Shown here: piece by piece, positions 1 through 7,202 of the stretch
How the letters are laid out: each line of letters starts with the position of its first letter
How positions within the stretch are numbered: the first letter of the stretch is position 1
Origin: an uncultured Lachnospiraceae bacterium
Lineage (GTDB): Bacteria > Bacillota > Clostridia > Lachnospirales > Lachnospiraceae
DNA: 61,686 bases
Assembly (NCBI GenBank): GCA_944377385.1
Contig: CALWET010000039.1
Coordinates: 1-61,686 of the forward strand
Reading direction: 5' to 3'
The notes under the pieces: model-generated
Database searches by the model: none
Told to the model about the DNA's origin: nothing
The model's input: only the letters and a program-made list of their open reading frames with translations
Position numbers and translations under genes: made by a program

Positions 1-29
1 TCGATATGACAAGATTGTCAACACGAAAT

Positions 30-46
30 AAAAAAAAAAAAAAAAA
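30..46 (+). repeat. 17-A homopolymer
   Basis: Seventeen consecutive A residues sit near the window edge. They begin inside a TAA (29-31) that closes the frame continuing into the Gp37-like gene. Any upstream coding sequence must change frame here or lie in another frame. It could be a slippage site, a decayed gene start or an assembly artefact, and the sequence does not say which. Confidence 0.9.
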
Positions 47-1018
47 GCTCTTAAAAATGTAACGCTTATTGGAGGTGATGGGGAAGGCCCTGAAAGAAAA
101 TATTATTCTGTAGGCTCTGTATCTGGTATCGATAGAAGAGAAATGTTTACAGATGCTCGTGATATTTCTTCAACTGACGAAAATGGAGAGGTCATCTCCA
201 CAGAAAATTATAATGCCCTTCTTGAGCAAAGAGGAAAAGAAGATCTCGGAGAGAATATTGACATCGCTACTTTTGAGGGAGAAATAGAACCTGGAAGGAC
301 TTACGAATTTGGTGTTGACTATAATCTTGGAGACATTGTTGAAGTTGAAAACGAGTATGGAATATCAGCAGCTCCTCGAATTATCGAGATAGTAGAGTGT
401 ACTGATGCTTCGGGTTATTCGATGGTTCCAACGTTTGATATGGATAACATTGAGATAAGCGGTCCCGATGTAGATGCAGTATTCCTTACTACTGCACAGC
501 AGAAAGTTCTTGCAACTGCCTCGGGGGGGGTATTAGTGATACCTCGTGCTTCCGCAGCAGTTGATCGGGAGATAATCTACTCGAATGAGCTTAGCAAAGT
601 AACTACCGTGTCTGATGATGATTCAGTTATTTTAGGTGTGAGTGGAGATTTTATGTCAATGACGATGGGACAGTTTACCAAATGTTTTCTAAACCGATTA
701 GTATATAAAAGCCAGAAATATTATACTTCACCTTATTTAAGATCTTCAGTTAGTGTTTACAGATATGGAAATGTTGTAACGTTATATTACAACTCCGATT
801 CTCAAAATTTACCTCTTGGGAATGTGACGTTGTTTACTTTAGATGAGGAGTATAGGCCATATATTGGTTATATCATGATGGGATGCAATTATTGTGATGT
901 GCAGATTACAATACAATCTAATGGAAATGTTGATGCCTATAATTATAGCGGTGCTGCTCAACCTAACGCTCGAAACTTTAGATTTGCAGCCACATACATA
1001 GGACAAGATTTATCATAA
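32..1018 (+). CDS. Phage tail protein, Gp37-like family (5' end missing)
   Basis: The reading frame is open from base 32, just after a TAA inside a 17-A run, to a TAA at 1016-1018. The first ATG in frame is at 143, but conserved-looking sequence (GGDGEGPERKYYS, GIDRREMFTDARDIS) is already being read before it, so the true start lies upstream. The order of DRRE..TDARD, LLEQRG, FEGEI and YNLGDIVEV resembles the C-terminal half of siphovirus ReqiPepy6 Gp37-like proteins, which sit at the tail tip between the tail tube and the fibres. The neighbouring tail fibre supports this. The last 130 residues look like a separate beta-rich domain. An in-frame run of eight G lies at 523-530. The family call rests on recalled motif similarity. 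Confidence 0.6.
   Translation, partial: KKKKKALKNVTLIGGDGEGPERKYYSVGSVSGIDRREMFTDARDISSTDENGEVISTENYNALLEQRGKEDLGENIDIATFEGEIEPGRTYEFGVDYNLGDIVEVENEYGISAAPRIIEIVECTDASGYSMVPTFDMDNIEISGPDVDAVFLTTAQQKVLATASGGVLVIPRASAAVDREIIYSNELSKVTTVSDDDSVILGVSGDFMSMTMGQFTKCFLNRLVYKSQKYYTSPYLRSSVSVYRYGNVVTLYYNSDSQNLPLGNVTLFTLDEEYRPYIGYIMMGCNYCDVQITIQSNGNVDAYNYSGAAQPNARNFRFAATYIGQDLS
523..530 (+). repeat. 8-G tract in the Gp37-like gene
   Basis: Eight G residues are read as part of codons TCG GGG GGG GTA within the Gp37-like gene. The frame is open at this length. A gain or loss of one G would shift frame and truncate the last 160 residues. It is the same kind of tract seen in the fibre-tip genes at 2995, 3983, 4497 and 4926. 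Confidence 0.9.
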
Positions 1019-1033
1019 AAGGAGAAATTCAAA

Positions 1034-2635
1034 ATGGCAGTAACAAGCGGGTTCTTTAATGCCCAGAATCAAGACAGACTATATAACGCTGATCAGATGT
1101 CAGAGATATTTAATGGAATAATCAACGATGGAGTATTTGCAAGTATCGGAACTGCTTTTGGAGTAAAGGCTACTACAGGAAATGTTATTAATGTTGGCAT
1201 AGGTAGAGCGTGGTTTAACAGCCGATGGATCTATAACGATTCTATACTTGCGTTAACAGCTGAAGATTCCGAAATGATACTTGATCGTATAGATGCAGTT
1301 GTTATAGAGATAAATAATGATCTTTCTGTAAGAGCTGGCTCTATTAAGGTTATCAAGGGAACCCCAGCTACAGAGCCACAGAATCCTGAAATGGCATCTA
1401 CTGAGTATGTTCATCAGTATCCGCTTTGTTATATTTTAAGGAAAGCAGGTTCTACCTCTATTACTCAGTCAAATATAACAAATATGATAGGAACATCCTC
1501 CTGTCCTTATGTTACTGGTATATTGCAGGTTCAGGACATAGATAACATAGTTGCTCAATGGCAGGCTCAGTGGGTGGATTTCTTTGACGATATAAGCGGA
1601 GATATGACCGATGCTGAGGTTGAATTTAAGCTTTCCTTTGAACAATGGTTTGCAAATCTTCAGGATCAGCTGGACGAAAACCAGGCGGGAAATCTTCAGC
1701 ATCAGATCGATAATATAAAGAAGTTAACTACAGTATACCTTGACAAAGATAATTGGTCTGAAGAATTTCCATATAAGCAAACTGTAGAAGTTGCTGGCTT
1801 TAAGGAAAATGATGCTCCTTCCTTGACGATGGTAATTGAGGATAATGCTACCGAGTCAGAGATAAAAGAGTATCGTAAAGCATTTGGTTCAATATACTAT
1901 GGTAATGTAAATGAGACATCAGCAACCATTTATGCGGTTAAGAAACCAGAAATTAATTTTACCATTGGTCTAAGTGGGGGTAGCGGAGCTGGTGCAGTTA
2001 CATTGTCAGAAACAGGTGAACCCACAGCTCCGGTTGATTTGACAGGTTATCTTTTTGTAAATCCCGATGAAGAGGTAGACCCTCCTACGGCCGAGGACAT
2101 ACCATACCTTAATGCCGATAAGCTTGGCGGGCAGCCGCCTTCGTTTTATTCTAAATCGGATAATGTATCTGATAAGTTTTCCGAGGAAAAAACATATAAA
2201 GTTGGGGATTATTGCATATATCCTGAAGACAGCACTTTGTATAAGTTTACAGACGGTAAGGAACCAGGGGCTTGGGATGAGACAAAGGTTGAAGCAACAA
2301 CTGTAGCTGGAGAACTTAGTGTGTTAAATTCGTCGGTGGCAGTGCCTATATCTTCTGAAGTCGGAAATATGAGCGGTTTTGCTTACCGGATGGGTAAATT
2401 TGTGATATTTAGTATGTATATATATTTAACTCAAAGCATTTCACCGCAAACAAATACGCCTCTTATAACATTCGAGGGCATAACCGCTGCAGAAAGATAT
2501 GATTGTCCTATTGTAGGAACTAATCAAGTATCAATGGCTTCTCTTCCCAAAAATACGAATGCCATAACGAATAATAATAAAATGCTTAATAATGAAGATC
2601 TGTATTTTATGAATGGCGTGTTTGTAGTAAATTAA
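1034..2635 (+). CDS. Phage tail fibre / receptor-binding protein
   Basis: This 533-residue protein has a ribosome site (AAAGGAGA) just upstream and starts 15 bases after the Gp37-like stop. The N-terminal 150 residues (MAVTSGFFNAQNQDRLYNAD..) match the type of baseplate or fibre attachment domain found at the start of Firmicutes phage receptor-binding proteins. Residues 180-235 are helical and probably coiled coil. NADKLGGQPPSFYSK near residue 360 is a tail-fibre motif (A.KLGG..P..F). A short carbohydrate-binding-like stretch follows (TYKVGDYCIYPEDSTLYKF). The last 90 residues (FAYRMGKFVIFS...YFMNGVFVVN) resemble the C-terminus of the first fibre-tip gene (2959-3445), so the tip is a shared module. 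It probably recognises the host surface. Confidence 0.65.
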   Translation: MAVTSGFFNAQNQDRLYNADQMSEIFNGIINDGVFASIGTAFGVKATTGNVINVGIGRAWFNSRWIYNDSILALTAEDSEMILDRIDAVVIEINNDLSVRAGSIKVIKGTPATEPQNPEMASTEYVHQYPLCYILRKAGSTSITQSNITNMIGTSSCPYVTGILQVQDIDNIVAQWQAQWVDFFDDISGDMTDAEVEFKLSFEQWFANLQDQLDENQAGNLQHQIDNIKKLTTVYLDKDNWSEEFPYKQTVEVAGFKENDAPSLTMVIEDNATESEIKEYRKAFGSIYYGNVNETSATIYAVKKPEINFTIGLSGGSGAGAVTLSETGEPTAPVDLTGYLFVNPDEEVDPPTAEDIPYLNADKLGGQPPSFYSKSDNVSDKFSEEKTYKVGDYCIYPEDSTLYKFTDGKEPGAWDETKVEATTVAGELSVLNSSVAVPISSEVGNMSGFAYRMGKFVIFSMYIYLTQSISPQTNTPLITFEGITAAERYDCPIVGTNQVSMASLPKNTNAITNNNKMLNNEDLYFMNGVFVVN

Positions 2636-2654
2636 ATGCAAAAATAACACAATA

Positions 2655-2966
2655 ATGAACAGAAGAGTTTTTGGCAGAAACATTCGATATCTTGCAAAAA
2701 TAAATAATATTTCCGCATTAGAGCTGTCGGAAAAATTGGGAGTTTCTGAAAATGACATCAAAATGGTTATGCAGAATAGAAGAACACTCCCCCGTCAGTC
2801 GATCATAGAAATGGCGTCGATTTTCAATGTTGATCCGATCTCTCTTTACGCTGAGGAATTATATCCTTGCGGAGAGTTTTCAAATGAAATAGACGAAATA
2901 ATGGATATTATAGAGATCTATTGTACAGTGATAGATTGCTTAAACTATGGGAGGGGTCATGGCTAA
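2655..2966 (+). CDS. Small HTH (Xre-like) regulator inside the fibre array
   Basis: A 103-residue protein with a Xre/Cro-type helix-turn-helix at residues 5-60 (IRYLAKINNISALELSEKLG, then a recognition-helix-like VSENDIKMVMQ) and an acidic C-terminal helix. It lacks an obvious ribosome binding site (AACACAATA precedes the ATG), so translation may be weak or depend on the upstream gene. Its 3' end overlaps the start of the first fibre-tip gene at 2959 by eight bases. A DNA-binding protein between structural tail genes is unusual. It could regulate this late operon or be a moron gene with its own role. The HTH call is good, the target unknown. Confidence 0.6.
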   Translation: MNRRVFGRNIRYLAKINNISALELSEKLGVSENDIKMVMQNRRTLPRQSIIEMASIFNVDPISLYAEELYPCGEFSNEIDEIMDIIEIYCTVIDCLNYGRGHG

Positions 2967-3445
2967 TATACCTATAAAACAAGTAAATATTGATGGGGGG
3001 GAGTAATGCGCCAAGTAAAGCATATCCGCTTACCCATTTAAAGGCTGTTTATGATGATGCTGGCAAAAATCTCTATGATATTTTAACAGAGATTCAGTCA
3101 TCCATAACTGACTTGTCAAATAAGCTTACGCCAGTACCGGTAGAAATGCTTTTTGGAGATGGTTTAAATATTGGAACTGGAAACACTTTTGCTTATAGAA
3201 TAGGAAACATAGTTGTATTTAGTTTCTTATTCAATACTACAAAAGAACTTTCAACTCAATCCATTATAGTTACTTTTAAAGACACCATAGCAATCCAAAG
3301 GTATGACTTTGGCGGGTATACAATAAATGATATTATCTATGACTTTTGTATAATCGGAGGAAGAGGTTATATGGACCTTAATGGAGAGACCATTCCTAAA
3401 AGTGACAACTGGGTATTCTGCAACGGCGCATTTGTATGCAATTAA
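2959..3445 (+). CDS. Fibre-tip cassette A (phase OFF, 7 G)
   Basis: A strong ribosome site (GGGAGGGG) precedes the ATG at 2959, which reads MANIPIKQVNIDGG and then meets TAA at 3004 because a G run (2995-3001) has seven residues. With six or nine G the frame would continue into NAPSKAYPLTHLKAVYDDAG and on to the stop at 3443-3445, giving about 161 residues. The first 45 residues form a module shared with cassettes B-E (IPIK..., YPLT, AVYD..G..L..IL). The remainder resembles the last 90 residues of the long fibre at 1034-2635. A weak in-frame TTG at 2990 could give a little product without the module. Confidence 0.65.
2995..3001 (+). repeat. 7-G tract, cassette A
   Basis: Seven G residues lie between GAT (codon 12 from the ATG at 2959) and AGTAATGCG. 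At this length the cassette is out of frame. Multiples of three (six or nine) would open it. Confidence 0.9.
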
Positions 3446-3458
3446 AAAAGGAGGATAT

Positions 3459-3875
3459 ATGTCTGATATAGTAATTAAGCAGATAAATGAGCAAACTACC
3501 TCCCCCCGACCTATATATCCATTAACATCAACAAAAGCAGTATATGACACTAATGGAGAAGTCTTAGAAAACATATTAATTGGAATAAATGCGTCCCTTT
3601 TAAAGTGTGCATTTAAAACCATTGAGGTAAAACCTACAAGCGGTCCTTCGAATAACTATGGGGGATATTATGTTAGTAGTAATATTCCATCACTTGAAAG
3701 TCTTGGAATTGAGGGGGCTCTTATAGGCACTCCTATATTGGCAAGTTACGGTGATACTGTAGACGCTAATGTAGAATGTCTTGTAAGGCTAAATGCTTCG
3801 AGAAAAATGGTTTTTGCCTCGTCCCCATTGGCAGGAAGAACAGTAAGTATAACATTTGTTTATTTATATATTTGA
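3459..3875 (+). CDS. Fibre-tip cassette B (in frame, no G tract)
   Basis: A 138-residue protein with a ribosome site AAGGAGG seven bases before ATG 3459. The N-terminal module (SDIVIKQINEQ..., IYPLTSTKAVYDTNGEVLENIL) matches the other cassettes. The remaining 95 residues are unrelated in sequence to A, C, D or E and look beta-rich. It has six C (3502-3507) in the module, reading TCC CCC CGA, where others have G runs. At that length the frame is open, and slippage there is possible but less likely. Probably an alternative tail-tip or receptor-binding subunit. It is the only cassette without a long G run and could be constitutively made. Confidence 0.6.
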   Translation: MSDIVIKQINEQTTSPRPIYPLTSTKAVYDTNGEVLENILIGINASLLKCAFKTIEVKPTSGPSNNYGGYYVSSNIPSLESLGIEGALIGTPILASYGDTVDANVECLVRLNASRKMVFASSPLAGRTVSITFVYLYI

Positions 3876-3890
3876 AGAAAGAGGTATAAC

Positions 3891-4372
3891 ATGGTAGAAA
3901 TACCTATTAAACACATATACCAAGATGACGGTAACAATGGCTCTAAATGCTACCCTATAACTCACTCGGAGGCAGTTTTCACGGGGGGGGTAAAACACTG
4001 ACAAAAGTTTTAGATGAGATGAGTACATTGATGGCACTTAATACTGCGTCAGGAACAATAGCTTCTGTATATCATCAAGATAGAACAATTTGTAAGGTAT
4101 CGCTTGATCCAGGAAAATATTTGATATTAGCTTCAGTAATTATCGACATAGATATAGAAGGAATAGTTAGCGCTGGCATATATGTTCCTTATGGCAAAAG
4201 TACATTATTTCCAGGCATTCCTTCAAAATCAACGTCAAAAGCCGGTGGTGGTGTAGTCAATTGGGGGATTGTAACAGTCAATGAAACTTCTGAAATAGAA
4301 CTTAGATCCTATGGTTATATAGATAGTTCATATAATCTCAAAGGTTATATGGCCGCATTACGCATTAAATAA
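3891..4372 (+). CDS. Fibre-tip cassette C (phase OFF, 8 G)
   Basis: ATG 3891 follows an AAGAGG site and reads MVEIPIKHIYQDD..., CYPITHSEAVFTGG, then VKH and TGA at 3999-4001. The eight-G run at 3983-3990 puts the rest (GKTLTKVLDEMSTLM..., ending at 4372) in another frame. Nine or six G would restore a protein of about 160 residues with the shared module plus a distinct beta-rich C-terminal domain that contains GYMAALRIK at its end. The downstream frame shows no other disruption, so this is an intact gene in an OFF state rather than a decayed one. Confidence 0.65.
3983..3990 (+). repeat. 8-G tract, cassette C
   Basis: Eight G residues follow AC at codon 31 of the cassette read from ATG 3891. 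At this length the frame runs into TGA ten bases later. Six or nine G would open it. Confidence 0.9.
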
Positions 4373-4398
4373 AATATTTGAGCATATAGGAGACAATA

Positions 4399-4887
4399 AT
4401 GAGTGAAATACCTATAAAATATACATATGAAAATACAGGAGACAATCCTGGCAGTAAAATATACCCCATAACCTCCACGGATGCTGTGTTTGATATGGGG
4501 GGGGTAAAGCTTGCCGATAGGCTGGATGCGATAGATAAATCTTTACAAGCGCCGTCCACGCGGGAAACCATATTGAATAATATAACCGATAAAGAAAGGC
4601 ATACATTTTCTTATTCTGGATATAAATATTTGGTGCTATCGGCAGCATTTCCTAATGCAGGAAAATCAGAACAATTCGTACCTATAGAAGCCCTTAAAGT
4701 GCAAGAGGGGTTCAATATAGTGCTTCATAATGTGATGTTTGACACATCAAATTATCAAGGTGTGATGCAAATAGCACTGAGTACAGAAACCACGAATGAA
4801 GGAATAATAGAAGTATGGATGGTGGACGAAAATCACGGTTCCGGGGTGAATGCAGCTCCATACTACAATATTTATGGACTAAAATAA
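4399..4887 (+). CDS. Fibre-tip cassette D (phase ON, 8 G)
   Basis: A 162-residue protein starting at ATG 4399 after an AGGAG site. The module reads MSEIPIKYTYENTGDN, KIYPITSTDAVFDMGG, VKLADRLDAI. The eight-G run at 4497-4504 lies in the module at the same codons as in cassette C, but here the frame is open. The C-terminal 110 residues (..HTFSYSGYKYLVLSAAF.. to NIYGLK) are not similar to the other tips. Likely an alternative receptor-binding tip. Function is inferred from position and the common module. Confidence 0.65.
   Translation: MSEIPIKYTYENTGDNPGSKIYPITSTDAVFDMGGVKLADRLDAIDKSLQAPSTRETILNNITDKERHTFSYSGYKYLVLSAAFPNAGKSEQFVPIEALKVQEGFNIVLHNVMFDTSNYQGVMQIALSTETTNEGIIEVWMVDENHGSGVNAAPYYNIYGLK
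4497..4504 (+). repeat. 8-G tract, cassette D
   Basis: Eight G residues follow GATAT and are read as ATG GGG GGG GTA. The cassette is in frame at this length and would be truncated after a change of one or two G. Confidence 0.9.
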
Positions 4888-4901
4888 TATAGGAGGTACA
4901 G

Positions 4902-5390
4902 ATGGATAATATTAAACCCCTTTCCGGGGGGGGTAACGTACCTATAAAGTATCTGCAATACAAAGATGCAGACGGCTTAACCAAGACCATGTATGGTATT
5001 ACTATACTGGATGCGGTATTTGATGAAAATGGTCAAAAGCTAAGCGATATATTGCAAAATTATGACTGTGAACTTGGCAGTAATGAGAATGGAAGCTACG
5101 CCAAATTTGGGAATGGGTTGTTGATATGCTGGTATTTCAAGATATTATCAATAGCATTCAGCAATAGTTATGCGAGTATGTATCAAGCAAATATCAATTT
5201 GACATTCCCGCATCCATTTATAGGGGTTCCCGTAGCTGCATGCGGTCAATTTAGATGGTCAAGTTCAGCGTCGTGGGGGCAAGTAGTTTCGACAGATGCC
5301 ACAACAATCTCATTGCGAGGCCTTGATTATATACAAAGGCCCGCTGGTGATACAGACGTTATGTACATAGCAATCGGTAAATGGAAATGA
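4902..5390 (+). CDS. Fibre-tip cassette E (phase ON, 8 G), gp53-like tip
   Basis: A 162-residue protein with site AGGAGG before ATG 4902. Here the G run (4926-4933) is at codons 9-11, before the shared module (VPIKYLQYKDADG, MYGITILDAVFDENG, KLSDIL). This differs in position from C and D. The C-terminal part (NENGSYAKFGNGLLICWYF, LTFPHPFIGVPVAACGQF, MYIAIGKWK) has the look of gp53-like tail-fibre knob domains, in which a YxKFxNGLxIxW strand is followed by a FPxPF strand. A rho-independent terminator follows at 5400. Probable receptor-binding tip, currently expressed. Confidence 0.7.
   Translation: MDNIKPLSGGGNVPIKYLQYKDADGLTKTMYGITILDAVFDENGQKLSDILQNYDCELGSNENGSYAKFGNGLLICWYFKILSIAFSNSYASMYQANINLTFPHPFIGVPVAACGQFRWSSSASWGQVVSTDATTISLRGLDYIQRPAGDTDVMYIAIGKWK
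4926..4933 (+). repeat. 8-G tract, cassette E
   Basis: Eight G residues follow TTTCC and are read as TCC GGG GGG GGT AAC. The frame is open. A change by one or two G would abort the cassette near its start. Confidence 0.9.
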
Positions 5391-5399
5391 TATTTAGAT

Positions 5400-5421
5400 G
5401 AGCCTTTAAGGGCTCTTTTTT
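5400..5421 (+). terminator. Terminator after the fibre-tip array
   Basis: A short GAGCC/GGCTC stem with a six-base loop is followed directly by six T. It would end or reduce transcription between the cassette array and the glycine-rich adhesin gene. Confidence 0.7.
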
Positions 5422-5451
5422 ATTGCGTAAATTTATGGAAGGGAGTTCTTC

Positions 5452-6681
5452 ATGGCTGATGTATTGATTCATGGTGGAGCTGGCGCAGCAGTTAATTCTG
5501 ATGATTTAACAGCTGTAGCGGCTCACGTTCTTGCTGGTGATACTTTTATGGGCGCCGATACAAACGACGAAGCTGGTGTCGGTACTATGGAAGTTCAATC
5601 TGTAGTGTCTTTTAAGACTGCCGTCAGCGGGGCAAATGTAACCTTTACCTGGCAAAATCCATCTAAAGGCCCGTATGGCGGCGTGATCATTAGAGCAAAA
5701 GAAGGGAGTTATCCTACCTCAGTAACAGATGGAACACAAGTTTATAAAGGAACAGGCACTTCTTATCAATTAGAAGCCATGTCTTCTGCGACCTGGGCTG
5801 CTACAAAAGATAACACGACCTGGTATTTCAGCCTTTGGATGTACTGTGAGACCTCGTTAGGCACGATCTATTCACAGCTCGCGCAGGCCACAGCAGTGAT
5901 TTTTGATCTTCAAGGCACACAGGTATTTACTTCGTCAGGGGTATTCACAGTACCAGCAGGAGTATATGAAATTGACGTGTTTCTTGTTGGAGCAGGAGCT
6001 GGGGGCAACGGCCCCTTTACGTGGTCCGGCTATCAAGAAATGGGATGCTATCGTAATGGTCCTGGCGGAGGAAGCGGATATACCGTCACTTATAAAAAAA
6101 TAAAGGTTACGCCAGAGCAACAGTTTAACGTAACAATTGGTGCAGGCGGAAGAGCAGGATCTAACGGAACTGCTGGAGGTAATGGCGGGCAAACCAAGTT
6201 TGGGACATATACTGCAAATGGTGGATATATAGGTCATTTCTCAACATCTAAATCTTATACAAATAGAGAAAAATATGGAGGGAATGGTGGATCTGCCGGT
6301 GGAGCAGGAAGCGAATATGTATACGTGTCAACTGGTGGAGGATCATCCAGGACAAACCCGTCTTGTGATGGGGCGAGTAATGGCGCCAACGCCAAATATT
6401 ATACTACAGCCCCAGCATACTCGCCATCACAAGGTTTGGGTCAGGGAAAATCGACAAGAGCGTTTGAAGAATCCAACCAAGCATTATACGCCGGTGGCGG
6501 TGGTGGTGCAGCAGGTGCAGCAGGAGGGGCTGGCGGAGGTGGCAAAGGTGGAACTGTCAGCTCCAACGGCGTTAGTGGCACAGCAAACACAGGAAGCGGT
6601 GGCGGTGGCGGATATGAATACCGATATACCACGGCCGGAGCCGGAGGATCAGGAATAGTTATTGCTCGTTGGGGATATTAA
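5452..6681 (+). CDS. Glycine-rich phage tail adhesin
   Basis: A 409-residue protein with site AAGGGAG before ATG 5452. The N-terminal 45 residues (MADVLIHGGAGAAVNSDDLT) resemble phage fibre attachment segments. Residues 55-145 look like a fibronectin-III or lectin-like beta domain. From about residue 150 (GTQVFTSSGVFTVPAGV) to the end the sequence is built from glycine-rich loops (GAGAGGNG, GGSGYTV, GAGGRAGSNG, GGGGGAAGAAGG). This composition is typical of glycine-rich adhesin domains in phage tail proteins, where loops between polyglycine-like strands bind host receptors. The variable loops would set specificity. It probably acts with the phase-variable tip proteins. Confidence 0.7.
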   Translation: MADVLIHGGAGAAVNSDDLTAVAAHVLAGDTFMGADTNDEAGVGTMEVQSVVSFKTAVSGANVTFTWQNPSKGPYGGVIIRAKEGSYPTSVTDGTQVYKGTGTSYQLEAMSSATWAATKDNTTWYFSLWMYCETSLGTIYSQLAQATAVIFDLQGTQVFTSSGVFTVPAGVYEIDVFLVGAGAGGNGPFTWSGYQEMGCYRNGPGGGSGYTVTYKKIKVTPEQQFNVTIGAGGRAGSNGTAGGNGGQTKFGTYTANGGYIGHFSTSKSYTNREKYGGNGGSAGGAGSEYVYVSTGGGSSRTNPSCDGASNGANAKYYTTAPAYSPSQGLGQGKSTRAFEESNQALYAGGGGGAAGAAGGAGGGGKGGTVSSNGVSGTANTGSGGGGGYEYRYTTAGAGGSGIVIARWGY

Positions 6682-6691
6682 AGGAGGTATT

Positions 6692-7180
6692 ATGGCTTAT
6701 TTTCAAAGAATATGGGCACAGATAGATTCTCATGGAGTCGTTCAAAATAGGATGGTTTGTGATAATTATGAGGAGGCCAATCGAATAACACGTTGTACTT
6801 TTGGAGACGAGTCTTTGGCCGTTGAAATAAATCAATGGAATGTAGATATAGGGAATAAATATATCGACGGAATTTTTTATAGAACTGATCCAGAAACCGG
6901 AGAAAATATTGAGTGCGAATATATCCCAGACACAGAAGAGATGGCATCTCAAAACTTTAATGATATTACAGACGTACAAGAAGCTATTGCAGAAGTATAC
7001 GAAATGGTTATAGATGACCCAACACCAATTCGTATTATGACAATGTCCGTTAATTCAAGAGCAATGTCGAGTGGAATGGCAAAAATATATTTTGCATTGA
7101 TAGACAAGAAAATAAAGACTATCGACGATGTTCCAGAACAAATAAAGGCGGAAGTAGAAGCACTTCTATCAAATAAATAA
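6692..7180 (+). CDS. Phage tail-associated protein, unknown function
   Basis: A 162-residue protein with an ideal AAGGAGG site before ATG 6692, ten bases after the adhesin stop. The N-terminal 90 residues (YFQRIWAQIDSHGVVQNRMV, DIGNKYIDGIFYR) look like short phage proteins encoded beside tail fibres. The C-terminal 40 residues (RAMSSGMAKIYFALIDKKIK, IDDVPEQIKAEVEALL) are a helical motif found in XkdX/XkdW-like phage proteins. Those are of unknown role but usually lie between the fibres and lysis genes, as here. No catalytic motif is visible. Possibly a fibre assembly chaperone, but that is a guess from position. Confidence 0.45.
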   Translation: MAYFQRIWAQIDSHGVVQNRMVCDNYEEANRITRCTFGDESLAVEINQWNVDIGNKYIDGIFYRTDPETGENIECEYIPDTEEMASQNFNDITDVQEAIAEVYEMVIDDPTPIRIMTMSVNSRAMSSGMAKIYFALIDKKIKTIDDVPEQIKAEVEALLSNK

Positions 7181-7202
7181 AATATTACGGGATAGGAGAG
7201 TG

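Noticed and set aside
2990..3445. TTG at 2990 as true start of cassette A
   Set aside because: It lacks a ribosome site and would omit the conserved IPIK module, which is read perfectly from ATG 2959 up to the G tract.
6275..6658. Second frame of 127 codons within the glycine-rich adhesin gene
   Set aside because: It is a by-product of the GG-rich coding sequence in another frame and has no ribosome site.
1034..6681. Diversity-generating retroelement acting on the tail fibres
   Set aside because: No reverse transcriptase gene or paired template/variable repeat is visible in the window; variation is better explained by G-tract slippage.
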